Of a DNA stretch of 64,000 bases, positions 25,656 to 34,794 are shown in pieces. Numbering within the stretch: the first letter of the stretch is position 1; the number at the start of each line of letters is the position of its first letter. Location: positions 1-64,000 of the forward strand of contig CAJUHS010000011.1 in NCBI GenBank assembly GCA_910586535.1, given 5' to 3'. Source of the DNA: an uncultured Oscillospiraceae bacterium. GTDB taxonomy: Bacteria; Bacillota; Clostridia; Oscillospirales; Ruminococcaceae. Made by a program: the position numbers and the translations under genes. The notes under the pieces are model-generated. The model did no database searches, was not told where the DNA came from, and saw only the letters and a list, made by a program, of their open reading frames with translations.

Positions 25656-26774
25656 TTAAAGTACTTCTTTAAAGCTTCCCAAAAAACGGAAAAACGTCAT
25701 TTCATTTTCAAGGTCGTGAAGCAGCGAGACTACCTTTTCATCGGCGCAGCTTCCTTTAAAATCAAGGTAAAACAGTACCTCAAAATCGCTTCCCGCAATA
25801 TTTTTATTTTCTATCTTGGTAAGGTTAAGTCCGGCAATGGAGAATTTTGTCAGCATTCGGTACAGCGAACCCGGCGTGTTGGGAACGGTCATGCAAACGC
25901 TTATGGTATCGGCGTTCTTGGGAGCCACATAGTCCTTGGAAAAGCAAATGAACCGCGTGTAGTTCGGGTATGCATCGGCAATACGGTCGTTAAGTATCTT
26001 AAGACCGTACAGCTCCGCGCAGGATCTCGAGCAAATACACGCCGCCTCGGGATCGTTCTTTTCAAGAACGTACTCTGCGGAAAGCGCTGTGTTGGCATAC
26101 TCACGGCGGACAAGTCCGTGAGTTTTGATGTACTCTGAACATTGGGACAGAGCCTCCGCCTTAGAGTAGACCCGCTTCACGCTTTCAAGGGTCGCACACT
26201 CAGGGGCTGCAAGACAATGGGTTATCTCCACGCGCACCAGCGAACAGATATTGAAACTGTGTCTTGACATCAGGCTGTAAGTCTCGGAAATAGTCCCAAT
26301 GGTTGAATTTTCCAGGGGAAGTATTCCGTAATCCGCTTCTCCGCTTTCCACGGCGTTAAAAACGTCCTCAAATTCGTGGTAAAAAACCGCAGGCTTGTCG
26401 CCGAAAAGCTTTTTGCAGGCTGTCTCGGAGTACGCCCCTGCCGTGCCCTGACAGGCTATTTTCTCTGCGGCTTCCGGTTTAAAGGGCTTGGGGGAAAAAT
26501 GACCGCAGTTCCGCTCTATCTCCGCGCTTTGCAGACATTTGCTGATGTCCATTATATTCTGAAAAAGCATAGACGCGCCGTCCTGCAGGTCTTCGGGAGA
26601 ATTCGCCCTGACCCGCTCTATTATCTGCTTTTCGCGCCCCCCCTGCATCACGGGAAGATCGTTGACCTTTTTATATTCCGCGACTTTGCGGCAGACCTCC
26701 ATTCGCTTTACAAACAGCTCAAGAATATCGCTGTCTATACTGTCAATCCGGTTTCTCAGTTCATTCAGATCCAT
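25656..26774 (-). CDS. pheA: bifunctional chorismate mutase / prephenate dehydratase
   Basis: 372 residues, three modules. The N-terminal AroQ chorismate mutase (LNELRNRIDSIDSDILELFVKRM) covers about 1-90. The dehydratase domain covers about 105-285 with ACQGTAGAYSE, PLENSTIGTI and TRFICFSKD. A C-terminal ACT domain (NTPGSLYRMLTKFSIAGLNLTKIEN) senses phenylalanine. Converts chorismate to phenylpyruvate. A divergent promoter faces ruvC. No leader peptide or T-box is visible in its short 5' region. Confidence 0.93.
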   Translation of the reverse strand: MDLNELRNRIDSIDSDILELFVKRMEVCRKVAEYKKVNDLPVMQGGREKQIIERVRANSPEDLQDGASMLFQNIMDISKCLQSAEIERNCGHFSPKPFKPEAAEKIACQGTAGAYSETACKKLFGDKPAVFYHEFEDVFNAVESGEADYGILPLENSTIGTISETYSLMSRHSFNICSLVRVEITHCLAAPECATLESVKRVYSKAEALSQCSEYIKTHGLVRREYANTALSAEYVLEKNDPEAACICSRSCAELYGLKILNDRIADAYPNYTRFICFSKDYVAPKNADTISVCMTVPNTPGSLYRMLTKFSIAGLNLTKIENKNIAGSDFEVLFYLDFKGSCADEKVVSLLHDLENEMTFFRFLGSFKEVL

Positions 26775-26808
26775 GTGAAACGTCCTCCGATAAAATAAAT
26801 ATACTGTA

Positions 26809-26837
26809 ATTATACAATATTAACCTTAAAATTACAA
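26809..26837 (-). promoter_or_regulatory. pheA promoter
   Basis: Minus-strand TTGTAA (26832-26837), 17 bases, TATAAT (26809-26814), about 35 bases before pheA. Confidence 0.7.
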
Positions 26838-26854
26838 TAAGTTCAAAAAAAATA

Positions 26855-26883
26855 TTGCAGAATCTTCAATTATATGGTATAAT
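26855..26883 (+). promoter_or_regulatory. ruvC-ruvA promoter
   Basis: TTGCAG (26855-26860), 17 bases, TATAAT (26878-26883), divergent from the pheA promoter. Confidence 0.7.
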
Positions 26884-26970
26884 TAATTGTTATCTATGAT
26901 GAAAGCTGTGCGAACGACGTTAATTGTCGTACCGGCCGGCATGAAAGGAGGTCGCGTTTCCGACGAGGGA

Positions 26971-27489
26971 ATGCGGTCACAATTGAGAAAAACAAGGATA
27001 CTCGGGATAGACCCGGGTTACGCCATAGTGGGATTCGGAGTGGTGGAATACGACGGCTACGGCTTTGTACCCCTGCATTTCGGTGCAATAACCACTCAGG
27101 CGGGCACGGACTTTACCCTGCGGCTGAAAACCATATACGACGACATGAACACGGTACTGACGACATTCCGCCCCGACGCCATGGCTATAGAAAAGCTGTT
27201 CTTCAACACCAACCAGAAAACGGGCATTGACGTTGCCCAGGCACGCGGAGTAACACTTCTGGCGGCGGTAAACGCGGGAGTTCCCATTTTCGAGTACACG
27301 CCGCTGCAGGTCAAGCAGTCTGTGGTAGGGTACGGACGGGCGGAAAAGCCGCAGGTCATGGAAATGACCAGAAAAATACTGGGACTCGCGGAAGTCCCCA
27401 GACCGGACGATACAGCCGACGCTCTTGCAATCGCCATTTGCCACGGACATTCAGGCGGCAGGATAAACGTCAGAGAGGGCAAGCTGTGA
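26971..27489 (+). CDS. ruvC: Holliday junction endonuclease RuvC
   Basis: 172 residues from the ATG at 26971. Catalytic acidic residues: Asp in LGIDPGYAIVGFG near 13, Glu in AIEKLFF near 72, and the Asp pair in PRPDDTADALAIA near 145-150. Cleaves four-way junctions with RuvAB. The exact start is uncertain: AAAGGAGG lies 19 bases upstream, and a TTG at 26983 is an alternative. ruvA follows after 76 bases, and ruvB after a further gene. Confidence 0.92.
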   Translation: MRSQLRKTRILGIDPGYAIVGFGVVEYDGYGFVPLHFGAITTQAGTDFTLRLKTIYDDMNTVLTTFRPDAMAIEKLFFNTNQKTGIDVAQARGVTLLAAVNAGVPIFEYTPLQVKQSVVGYGRAEKPQVMEMTRKILGLAEVPRPDDTADALAIAICHGHSGGRINVREGKL

Positions 27490-27565
27490 ATTTTAAAAAA
27501 TACAGCGGCTATCCTACGGTTGGAGGGGTACTGAGCCATCAGCTGCAACTACAAGGAGAATTTTT

Positions 27566-28171
27566 ATGATATACAGCGTAAAAGGAAAAATCATACATAA
27601 GGGCACGGACGTCGCCGTCATCGACTGCGGAGGAGTAGGCTATGCCTGCCGCACCACGCTGTCCACCCTGTCCCGCATAGGCAGGACGGGCGAGGAAGCC
27701 ATGCTCTACACATATCTGCACGTCCGCGAGGACAACATAGAGCTTTTCGGCTTTGCGGACGAGCAGGAACTCAACTGCTTCAAAATGCTTATCTCCGTTT
27801 CGGGAGTGGGTCCAAAGGCGGGACTTGCCATTCTGTCGGACACGACCCCCGAAAGATTTGCTCTTACGGTAGCAACGGGAGACTACAAGGCTTTCACCAA
27901 AACAAAGGGAGTTGGGCCCAAGCTTGCTCAGCGTGTGGTGCTGGAGCTTAAAGACAAGATCACAAAAGAGCAGCTTTCCACGGCGGGAGCTGCGGATATG
28001 GACTTTGCCGCGGTTACAAAGGGCAGCAACACTTCCGAAGCAATAGCCGCCCTCGTGGTATTGGGGTACTCCCAGACGGAAGCTGCTTCAGCTGTTGCGG
28101 GACTTGATCCGTCCCTGTCTGTTGAGGAGCTTATAAGGCTGTCCCTGAAAAAAATGGCGGCTAATTTATAA
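27566..28171 (+). CDS. ruvA: Holliday junction DNA helicase subunit RuvA
   Basis: 201 residues. OB-fold N-terminus (MIYSVKGKIIHKGTDVAVIDCGGVGY), helix-hairpin-helix pairs (LISVSGVGPKAGLAIL and FTKTKGVGPKLAQRVVLELKDK), and a C-terminal UBA-like domain that contacts RuvB. Good AAGGAG start. Confidence 0.95.
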   Translation: MIYSVKGKIIHKGTDVAVIDCGGVGYACRTTLSTLSRIGRTGEEAMLYTYLHVREDNIELFGFADEQELNCFKMLISVSGVGPKAGLAILSDTTPERFALTVATGDYKAFTKTKGVGPKLAQRVVLELKDKITKEQLSTAGAADMDFAAVTKGSNTSEAIAALVVLGYSQTEAASAVAGLDPSLSVEELIRLSLKKMAANL

Positions 28172-28235
28172 ACCGATATAAAATTGTAAACGTACACGCT
28201 GTTTTGGCATAATATAGAGAAAAGGAGAGGTAAAA

Positions 28236-29417
28236 ATGCTGTCTTATCCCGATTATACAAGGTGTCCCGTAAATATTATTTCGTCAATAAGAAAATATTA
28301 CCGTGAGCCTAACGTTTACCCCACTCTGCCAAAGCTGGACGCGCACCTTTCCAAATTCTACAAAAATATCGTGCTTATAGTTCTTGACGGATTGGGCACA
28401 GACATGATGGAGAGAAATCTTTCACCCATGAGCTTTTTAAGGCGCAATTTTACTGAGAACCTTACCTCGGTGTTTCCCTCAACAACGGCGGCGGCAATGA
28501 CGAGCTACTACACGGGACTTTCACCCAACGAACACGGCTGGCTGGGCTGGTCGCTATTCTTCAAGGAATTCTGCCGAACAATTGATATCTTCACCAATCT
28601 TGACAGTTACACCAAAACTCCCGTTGCAAGCGCAAACGCGGCAGAGTTCGTTATGCCCTACGAGACCATTTACCGCGATATAGCAAACTCTATAATCGGC
28701 GATGTTCAGCCATTTACCATTACCAACGAAAAGGTCACCATTGCCGAAAAGGGAAATATCCACAAGACTGCGGACACCTTTGAACGGGTCTGCGAGCTGA
28801 TAAAAATGATATGTATATCAAACCAGAACACTTTTACTTATGTTCAGTGGAACAGCCCCGACGACGTTGCCCATAAGGACGGCGTAACCGGAGAGAAAAC
28901 CGCCGAGACCATAAAATCCCTGAACAAGCAGATAGAAACGCTCTGCAAGGGGCTTACAGACACCCTTGTAATTGTTTCTGCGGATCACGGCATGAAGGAT
29001 ATTACCGAGGAAATAAAGATAAACTATATTCCCGATATCATGGAATGCCTTGTTATCCCGCCTTTCGTTGAGAGCCGCGCGGCTGCCTGCTTCGTCAAAA
29101 ACGACAGGCGCACAGATTTCGAGAGAGCTTTCCACAATCATTTGGGAAACGATTTTATTCTGCTGTCCAAGAACGACGTTCTCACAAAGGGTATCCTGGG
29201 CGGTGGTAGAACTCACCCGAAGGTTACCGATTTCATAGGCGATTACATGATATGCGCCATTGCGGACAAGAGTGTAAAATACTTAACGCTGAACACCAAA
29301 CCGAAACCGCCGCACGCGGCAAATCACGGCGGTCTTACCGAAGAGGAAATGATAATTCCTTTGATAGTCATTCCCACAAAGCAGACAAAGGAGTACAAGC
29401 AGAAAAAGCTGCTGTAG
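28236..29417 (+). CDS. alkaline phosphatase-superfamily phosphodiesterase/nucleotide pyrophosphatase-like protein
   Basis: 393 residues. Metal and catalytic motifs of the superfamily: VLIVLDGLGTDMM near 45, FPSTTAAAMTSYYTGLSP near 83 (Thr nucleophile region) and SADHGMKDI near 250, with a final AANHGGLTEEEMI near 370. Looks cytosolic, with no signal peptide. It is inserted between ruvA and ruvB, so probably co-transcribed; the substrate is unknown. AAAGGAGAGG precedes the ATG. Confidence 0.8.
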   Translation: MLSYPDYTRCPVNIISSIRKYYREPNVYPTLPKLDAHLSKFYKNIVLIVLDGLGTDMMERNLSPMSFLRRNFTENLTSVFPSTTAAAMTSYYTGLSPNEHGWLGWSLFFKEFCRTIDIFTNLDSYTKTPVASANAAEFVMPYETIYRDIANSIIGDVQPFTITNEKVTIAEKGNIHKTADTFERVCELIKMICISNQNTFTYVQWNSPDDVAHKDGVTGEKTAETIKSLNKQIETLCKGLTDTLVIVSADHGMKDITEEIKINYIPDIMECLVIPPFVESRAAACFVKNDRRTDFERAFHNHLGNDFILLSKNDVLTKGILGGGRTHPKVTDFIGDYMICAIADKSVKYLTLNTKPKPPHAANHGGLTEEEMIIPLIVIPTKQTKEYKQKKLL

Positions 29418-29465
29418 ACACAACTGCTCAAACGCTTTTAAGCTGTACCCGAAAGGAAGATAAAA

Positions 29466-30539
29466 TTGCTGGAATCAAGCGAAATGAACTTTGAGACCCC
29501 TCTGGGCAGAACTGTGTCCCCCGAAGTCATACCAAACGACTCGGAGGAACCCGACCTTAACCTGCGTCCGAAAACCCTGTCGGAGTACATCGGTCAGGAC
29601 AAGGTAAAGGAAAATATGTCCATTTATATAGAAGCGGCAAAAAAGCGCGGCGAGCCTCTTGACCACGTTCTGCTGTACGGTCCTCCGGGACTGGGAAAGA
29701 CCACTTTGTCCGCTATCATCGCCCACGAAATGGGAGTAAATATCCGCATAACCTCCGGTCCTGCCATTGAAAAGCCCGGCGACCTTGCGGCTCTTTTAAC
29801 AAATCTTTCGGAAAACGACGTGCTTTTCATCGACGAGATACACAGGCTTTCACGGGCTATCGAGGAGGTTCTGTACCCCGCTCTGGAGGATTACGCTCTG
29901 GATATTATCATCGGCAAGGGGCCTTCGGCGCGCTCACTGCGAATAGACCTGCCTAAGTTCACCCTTATCGGAGCAACCACCCGCGCGGGACAGCTTACCT
30001 CCCCGCTCCGTGACAGATTCGGTATGCTCCAGCGGCTGGAGCTTTACACCTGCGAACAGCTATGCGACATCATAATGCGCTCGGCAGTAATACTGGGCAT
30101 TGCCTGCGACAAGGCGGGAGCCACGGAGCTCGCACGCCGCGCAAGGGGTACTCCACGTATTGCAAACCGTTTGCTGAAAAGAGTCCGCGACTTTGCTGAA
30201 GTCATCGGCAACGGAAAAATAACCGAAGATATAGCCAAAATAGCTCTCGACCGAATGGAGATAGACTCACTTGGTCTTGACACCCTTGACAAACGTATGC
30301 TTGACATGCTCATACGCGGCTACAACGGCGGTCCTGTGGGACTTGAAACTCTTGCCTCCGCTATCGGAGAGGAAGCCGTTACCCTTGAGGAGCAGTGCGA
30401 ACCGTTCCTTATGCAGCTGGGATTCATCGCACGCACTCCGCGGGGACGGTGCGCCACGGCTCTGGCGTACCGACATATGGGTTACGAGTATAACAAGGAC
30501 GAAAAAGCGGACGGCTCTCAGCAGACTTTTTTTGAATAA
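29466..30539 (+). CDS. ruvB: Holliday junction helicase RuvB
   Basis: 357 residues. AAA+ motor: Walker A YGPPGLGKTTLS near 75, Walker B DVLFIDEIHRLSR near 120, sensor ATTRAGQLTSPLRDRFG near 175, and a winged-helix C-terminus (GGPVGLETLASAIGEE). The start TTG at 29466 lies eight bases after AAAGGA; the ATG at 29484 has no ribosome site. Branch migration with RuvA. Confidence 0.95.
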   Translation: MLESSEMNFETPLGRTVSPEVIPNDSEEPDLNLRPKTLSEYIGQDKVKENMSIYIEAAKKRGEPLDHVLLYGPPGLGKTTLSAIIAHEMGVNIRITSGPAIEKPGDLAALLTNLSENDVLFIDEIHRLSRAIEEVLYPALEDYALDIIIGKGPSARSLRIDLPKFTLIGATTRAGQLTSPLRDRFGMLQRLELYTCEQLCDIIMRSAVILGIACDKAGATELARRARGTPRIANRLLKRVRDFAEVIGNGKITEDIAKIALDRMEIDSLGLDTLDKRMLDMLIRGYNGGPVGLETLASAIGEEAVTLEEQCEPFLMQLGFIARTPRGRCATALAYRHMGYEYNKDEKADGSQQTFFE

Positions 30540-30607
30540 AACGGACGGTTGAACCGTTCTGGAATAATGCAGTAAAAAGATAAAATGCAGAAAAGGAGAA
30601 ATACACA

Positions 30608-31972
30608 ATGGGCAGACTATTCGGAACAGACGGCGCGAGAGGAGTCGCGCTTACGGAGCTTACCTGCGAGACAGCTATGCAGATAGGGCGGGCGGCGGCT
30701 ATGGTGCTGACTGCTAAGTCTCACCGCAAGCCTAAAATCTACGTCGGAAAGGACACAAGAATTTCCTCGGACGTTCTTGAAGCCGCTCTTATCGCAGGAA
30801 TATGCTCAATGGGCGCGGACGCGGTGGTAATGGGCGTTGTACCTACTCCGGCAGTTGCTTTTCTGGTAAAAAAGCGGGGCGCTGACGCAGGAGTGATGAT
30901 ATCCGCCTCTCACAACAGCATGGAATTTAACGGAATCAAACTTTTTTCCGGTTCTGGCTACAAGCTTTCCGACGATATGGAGGAGGAGATAGAACGTCTT
31001 GTTCTGGATAATCCCGAAGAAATAGCCGCGGCGATGAGCGGCGGAGCAAACGTAGGCAAGATAACATACGACAAAAATGCCGAGTGGGACTACATCAGAA
31101 GCGTCATGAAAACCGTTGACATTAATTTGTCGGGGCTGAGAGTGGCTATCGACTGCGCAAACGGTTCGGCAAGCTCTACTGCAGAAAAGCTTTTTGCAGG
31201 ACTGGGCGCAAACGTTTTTCTTGTTAACTGTTCTCCCAACGGCATAAACATCAACTTGAACTGCGGTTCAACGCACATGGAAATGATATCTAAATTTGTT
31301 GTGGACAAAAGATGTCATATCGGCATAGCCTTTGACGGAGACGCGGACAGATGTCTCGCTGTGGACGAAAACGGAGTACTTATCGACGGTGATAAGCTTA
31401 TCGCAATTTTTGCAAGGGATATGCGGGATAAGGGGACGCTTAAGAAGAATACCGCCGTAGTAACAATACTTACAAATCTTGGATTTACACATTTTGCCAA
31501 AAACAACAACATTAACATGATAACCACTAAAGTCGGCGACCGCTACATAGTGGAGCAGATGCTTGCGGGAGGCTACAATCTTGGCGGCGAGCAGTCGGGA
31601 CATATTATTTTCCATGACTACGCCACAACGGGCGACGGACAGCTCACGGCGGTGCAGCTTCTCAGCGTACTCAAACGTCAGGAGCGAAAGGCTTCGGAAC
31701 TGAGCTCCATTATGGAAAGATACCCTCAGGTAATGGTAAACGTGAAGATAATCTCCAAATGGAAGGAAGCCTGGAAGAACGACCCCATTATCGAGGAAAT
31801 AATCAGCGAAAATCAGAAAAAGCTTGGTTCAAGCGGCAGGATACTTGTCCGCGAGAGCGGTACGGAACCGCTTATCCGCGTTATGATCGAGGGTAAGCGG
31901 TTCGACCAGATAAACAGTATGGCGATCGAGATTGCCGATAAGATACGTGAAAGGTGTCCCGAAAACGAATGA
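30608..31972 (+). CDS. glmM: phosphoglucosamine mutase
   Basis: 454 residues. Phosphoserine loop MISASHNSMEFNGIK near 97, metal loop FDGDADRCLAVD near 243, and phosphate-binding RESGTEPLIRVM near 415. Converts glucosamine-6-P to glucosamine-1-P for peptidoglycan precursors. AAAAGGAG precedes the ATG. The next gene on the strand is a broken membrane ORF. Confidence 0.95.
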   Translation: MGRLFGTDGARGVALTELTCETAMQIGRAAAMVLTAKSHRKPKIYVGKDTRISSDVLEAALIAGICSMGADAVVMGVVPTPAVAFLVKKRGADAGVMISASHNSMEFNGIKLFSGSGYKLSDDMEEEIERLVLDNPEEIAAAMSGGANVGKITYDKNAEWDYIRSVMKTVDINLSGLRVAIDCANGSASSTAEKLFAGLGANVFLVNCSPNGININLNCGSTHMEMISKFVVDKRCHIGIAFDGDADRCLAVDENGVLIDGDKLIAIFARDMRDKGTLKKNTAVVTILTNLGFTHFAKNNNINMITTKVGDRYIVEQMLAGGYNLGGEQSGHIIFHDYATTGDGQLTAVQLLSVLKRQERKASELSSIMERYPQVMVNVKIISKWKEAWKNDPIIEEIISENQKKLGSSGRILVRESGTEPLIRVMIEGKRFDQINSMAIEIADKIRERCPENE

Positions 31973-31993
31973 CCGCAAAAAGGAGCATAATGT

Positions 31994-32463
31994 ATGCTTT
32001 TGATAATTTATAAATGCTATAAAGAGAGCTTTTGGGCGAACGTTGTTGAATGTACGTCTCTGCTTCGCCTGATAATAGCTGCGGCGATATATATTTACGC
32101 TTGATATGGAAGCACTTGATATTTGGAGCCGCCTGACTGTTTTGGGAGTAGGATTTGCGTGGTACTTTCTTCTGAAACGCACTGCCTCAAAAGTAAATAC
32201 GTATACTATAAGAAAAGAAGATTGCCGAAAATGCGTCATATGCAAAATATATTGCGGAGGTCTACCCCAATTGGACTTGGCAGTATATTGAACTAAATCC
32301 GGAATACGCCGAGTACGGAGACGATATCCCGTTTGTGGATTTTCACCCCAACAGACAGCGGAACGGTATGATAGTCAAGATAGTAGGTTTGAGTGTGCTT
32401 TTTGCTATTGGGGGAGCATTTATCATATGGCTGGTATATCTGCACAACAAATACGGAATCTAA
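31994..32463 (+). pseudogene. frameshifted small membrane protein
   Basis: Three reading frames in a row each carry part of what looks like one membrane protein. Frame A runs 31994-32104 (36 codons, AAGGAG before the ATG) and ends in a hydrophobic run LLRLIIAAAIYIYA. Frame B continues from about 32106 with LTVLGVGFAWYFLL. Frame C (about 32212-32463) carries YAEYGDDIPFVDFHPN and a last membrane helix VGLSVLFAIGGAFIIWLVYL. Each switch is +1, so two indels would restore one frame of about 155 residues. Family not recognised. Alternatively, three tiny overlapping genes. Confidence 0.55.
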
Positions 32464-32480
32464 ATCTGAAAGGATACAAA

Positions 32481-33347
32481 ATGAGAATTGCCAAGAACTG
32501 GAAAGATTACCGTCTTATCGACTGTACTGACGGTGAGAAGCTTGAGCTTTGGGGAGACGTGGCTTTGGTGCGTCCCGACCCCCAAGTCATATGGAAGACC
32601 GAGAAAAAGTCTCCTTTATGGGAAACCGCCCACGGACATTATCACCGCTCCGAAAAAGGGGGCGGTCAGTGGACGTTTAAAAAGAAAATACCCGAAAGCT
32701 GGCTGATAAGCTGCGGAAACCTGCAGTTCAACATTCGTCCCACAGGCTTTAAGCACACGGGACTTTTCCCAGAACAGGCGGTAAACTGGAACTATATGGA
32801 CGGTCTCATACGTTCCGCAGGCAGACCGATAAGCGTGCTTAATCTGTTTGCTTACACGGGCGGGGCAACCCTCGCCTGCGCAAACGCGGGAGCGTCGGTA
32901 TGCCATGTAGACGCTTCAAAAGGCATGGTACAGTGGGCGAGGGATAACGCAGCTTCATCGGGTTTTTCCGACAAGCCAATACGCTGGATAGTGGACGACT
33001 GCGAAAAATTTGTCAGGCGCGAAATAAAGCGGGGACGGCGTTACGACGCGGTTATAATGGACCCACCATCCTACGGCAGAGGTCCTACGGGAGAGGTCTG
33101 GAAGCTTGAGGACTGTATTTTTGACCTTGTAAATCTCTGCTCGGAAGTAATGAGCGATACGCCGCTATTCTTTCTGCTGAACAGCTATACAACGGGACTG
33201 TCTCCGTCGGTAATGGCTTACATTCTGCGGGAGACTGTAGGAGCAAGGCTCGGAGGCGCAGTATCCGCAGACGAGATAGGTCTCCCGGTCGAAGCAAGCG
33301 GAGGAGTACTCCCCTGCGGTTCAACTGCTATATGGCGGAACCTCTGA
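32481..33347 (+). CDS. class I SAM-dependent methyltransferase (RlmI/RlmL-like)
   Basis: 288 residues from the ATG at 32481 after GAAAGGA. SAM-binding LNLFAYTGGATLACANAGA near 118, acidic turn CHVDASKGMVQWARDNA near 140, and catalytic-type MDPPSYGRGPTGE near 193. The DPPSY/F motif and the YTGG signature point to the RlmI/RlmK type of rRNA methyltransferases. The substrate is inferred only. It lacks the N-terminal PUA domain of RlmI. Confidence 0.82.
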   Translation: MRIAKNWKDYRLIDCTDGEKLELWGDVALVRPDPQVIWKTEKKSPLWETAHGHYHRSEKGGGQWTFKKKIPESWLISCGNLQFNIRPTGFKHTGLFPEQAVNWNYMDGLIRSAGRPISVLNLFAYTGGATLACANAGASVCHVDASKGMVQWARDNAASSGFSDKPIRWIVDDCEKFVRREIKRGRRYDAVIMDPPSYGRGPTGEVWKLEDCIFDLVNLCSEVMSDTPLFFLLNSYTTGLSPSVMAYILRETVGARLGGAVSADEIGLPVEASGGVLPCGSTAIWRNL

Positions 33348-33408
33348 GCCGCCGTAATAAATTAAAAACGTCAGTACTTAACTGCGGTTTAGCGAAAGGA
33401 ATTAAAAT

Positions 33409-33609
33409 ATGCCGATTTTAGCTCTGCTTGGCGGTCTGTACTGTCTTGCGGTGGGAATAATAAAAAAAGGAAAAGCCTATAAGTCCAAAATGGGTACGCC
33501 CCTTTCGGACAGGGAAGTAAAAGCGGTACAGATCACCTACATCACCGTGGGCGCGCTTCTGCTTGTTGTCGCTCTTGTCAGCGGACTTATGCTTCTCGGC
33601 GAGACATAG
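33409..33609 (+). CDS. small membrane protein (66 aa)
   Basis: Two hydrophobic helices (ILALLGGLYCLAVGII and ITYITVGALLLVVALVSGLMLL) flanking a basic loop KKGKAYKSKMG. GAAAGGA precedes the ATG. Next small membrane gene follows after 27 bases. Function unknown. Confidence 0.6.
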   Translation: MPILALLGGLYCLAVGIIKKGKAYKSKMGTPLSDREVKAVQITYITVGALLLVVALVSGLMLLGET

Positions 33610-33636
33610 GCGCAGCCCCCGTTTTTCGGAGGAATT

Positions 33637-33819
33637 ATGACGGCTATTACCGTGATTATGGGAATAATACTGCTGTGGGCAGCATTTTCAAGACGGCAGG
33701 GAGCGTTCAGGCGCGTCAGGGGGATAACCCTCAGGGGCGTATGGGGACTTGTTCTGCGAATACTTTACGCCGCCGCGGGTATTGCGCTTATCGCATACGG
33801 AACGGGACTTTTTCCGTAA
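33637..33819 (+). CDS. small membrane protein (60 aa)
   Basis: Two hydrophobic segments (ITVIMGIILLWAAF and VWGLVLRILYAAAGIALIAYG) around an Arg-rich loop (SRRQGAFRRVRG). CGGAGGA lies just before the ATG. Paired with the 66-aa protein upstream and about 30 bases before ecfA1; possibly the same transcript. Function unknown. Confidence 0.6.
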   Translation: MTAITVIMGIILLWAAFSRRQGAFRRVRGITLRGVWGLVLRILYAAAGIALIAYGTGLFP

Positions 33820-33849
33820 GAATATAAATTGACTTAAAAAGGTACGAAT

Positions 33850-34716
33850 ATGGAAAAAAATATTATTTCTGCCCAAAAGGTGGAATTTCATTACAACAAC
33901 GAATATGATGAAAATGAAGCTCCCAAGCCTATAAAACAGGTGCTGAAAGGGGTTTCTCTGGATATCCCCCGCGGCGGCTTCACGGCTGTACTGGGTCACA
34001 ACGGCTCCGGAAAATCAACCATTGCCAAGCACATGAACGCCATTCTTCTGCCCTGCGGGGGAAAGGTCTGGGTCGACGGCATAGACACCTGCGACGAGGA
34101 AATGCTGTTCGATATCCGCAGCAGGGTCGGCATGGTTTTTCAGAATCCCGACAACCAAATAGTAGCTACTATTGTGGAGGAAGACGTGGCTTTCGCTCTT
34201 GAAAATATGGGCGTTCCTCCCGATGAAATGCGGGAACGGGTGGACGACGCACTAAAGTCAGTGGGTATGTACGAGTACCGCGAGCACTCCCCTCACCAGC
34301 TTTCGGGAGGTCAGAAGCAGCGCGTTGCTATTGCGGGAATAATAGCCATGCGCCCAGAATGCATCGTTCTTGACGAACCTACGGCAATGCTCGATCCAAA
34401 GGGCAGAAAAGAAGTACTGAAAACCATTCGCAGGCTTAACAACAAGTTCGGAATAACCATAATCCTGATAACCCACTATATGGAGGAAGCCGCTCTTGCG
34501 GACAGGATCGTGGTCATGGACAACGGCGAAATAATAATGGACGGTGTTCCCCGCGACGTTTTTTCCAACGTAGAGCTTATGAAAAAGGTGGGACTGGACG
34601 TTCCGCAGGTCACGGAGCTTATGTACCTGCTGGGAAAAAGCGGCTTGCCATCCGATACCCATATCATAGACGAAGACGAATGCGCAAACGCGCTGCTAAA
34701 GCTTTTGAATGAATAA
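33850..34716 (+). CDS. ecfA1: ECF transporter ATPase EcfA1
   Basis: 288 residues. Walker A GHNGSGKSTIAKHM near 53, Q-loop VFQNPDNQIVATIVEEDVAFALEN, signature LSGGQKQR near 150, Walker B CIVLDEPTAMLD near 170 and switch His in LITHYMEEA. The C-terminal extension is typical of ECF A-subunits. Energises vitamin or metal S-components with EcfA2 and EcfT. No S-component gene lies in this window, so this is the shared group II module. Confidence 0.95.
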   Translation: MEKNIISAQKVEFHYNNEYDENEAPKPIKQVLKGVSLDIPRGGFTAVLGHNGSGKSTIAKHMNAILLPCGGKVWVDGIDTCDEEMLFDIRSRVGMVFQNPDNQIVATIVEEDVAFALENMGVPPDEMRERVDDALKSVGMYEYREHSPHQLSGGQKQRVAIAGIIAMRPECIVLDEPTAMLDPKGRKEVLKTIRRLNNKFGITIILITHYMEEAALADRIVVMDNGEIIMDGVPRDVFSNVELMKKVGLDVPQVTELMYLLGKSGLPSDTHIIDEDECANALLKLLNE

Positions 34717-34794
34717 CCGTTACGCCAATGGAAACATTATTGCCTGCCATTACTTGCCAAACGACAAAATGTATTCCGTTACGGAGGAATTTAA

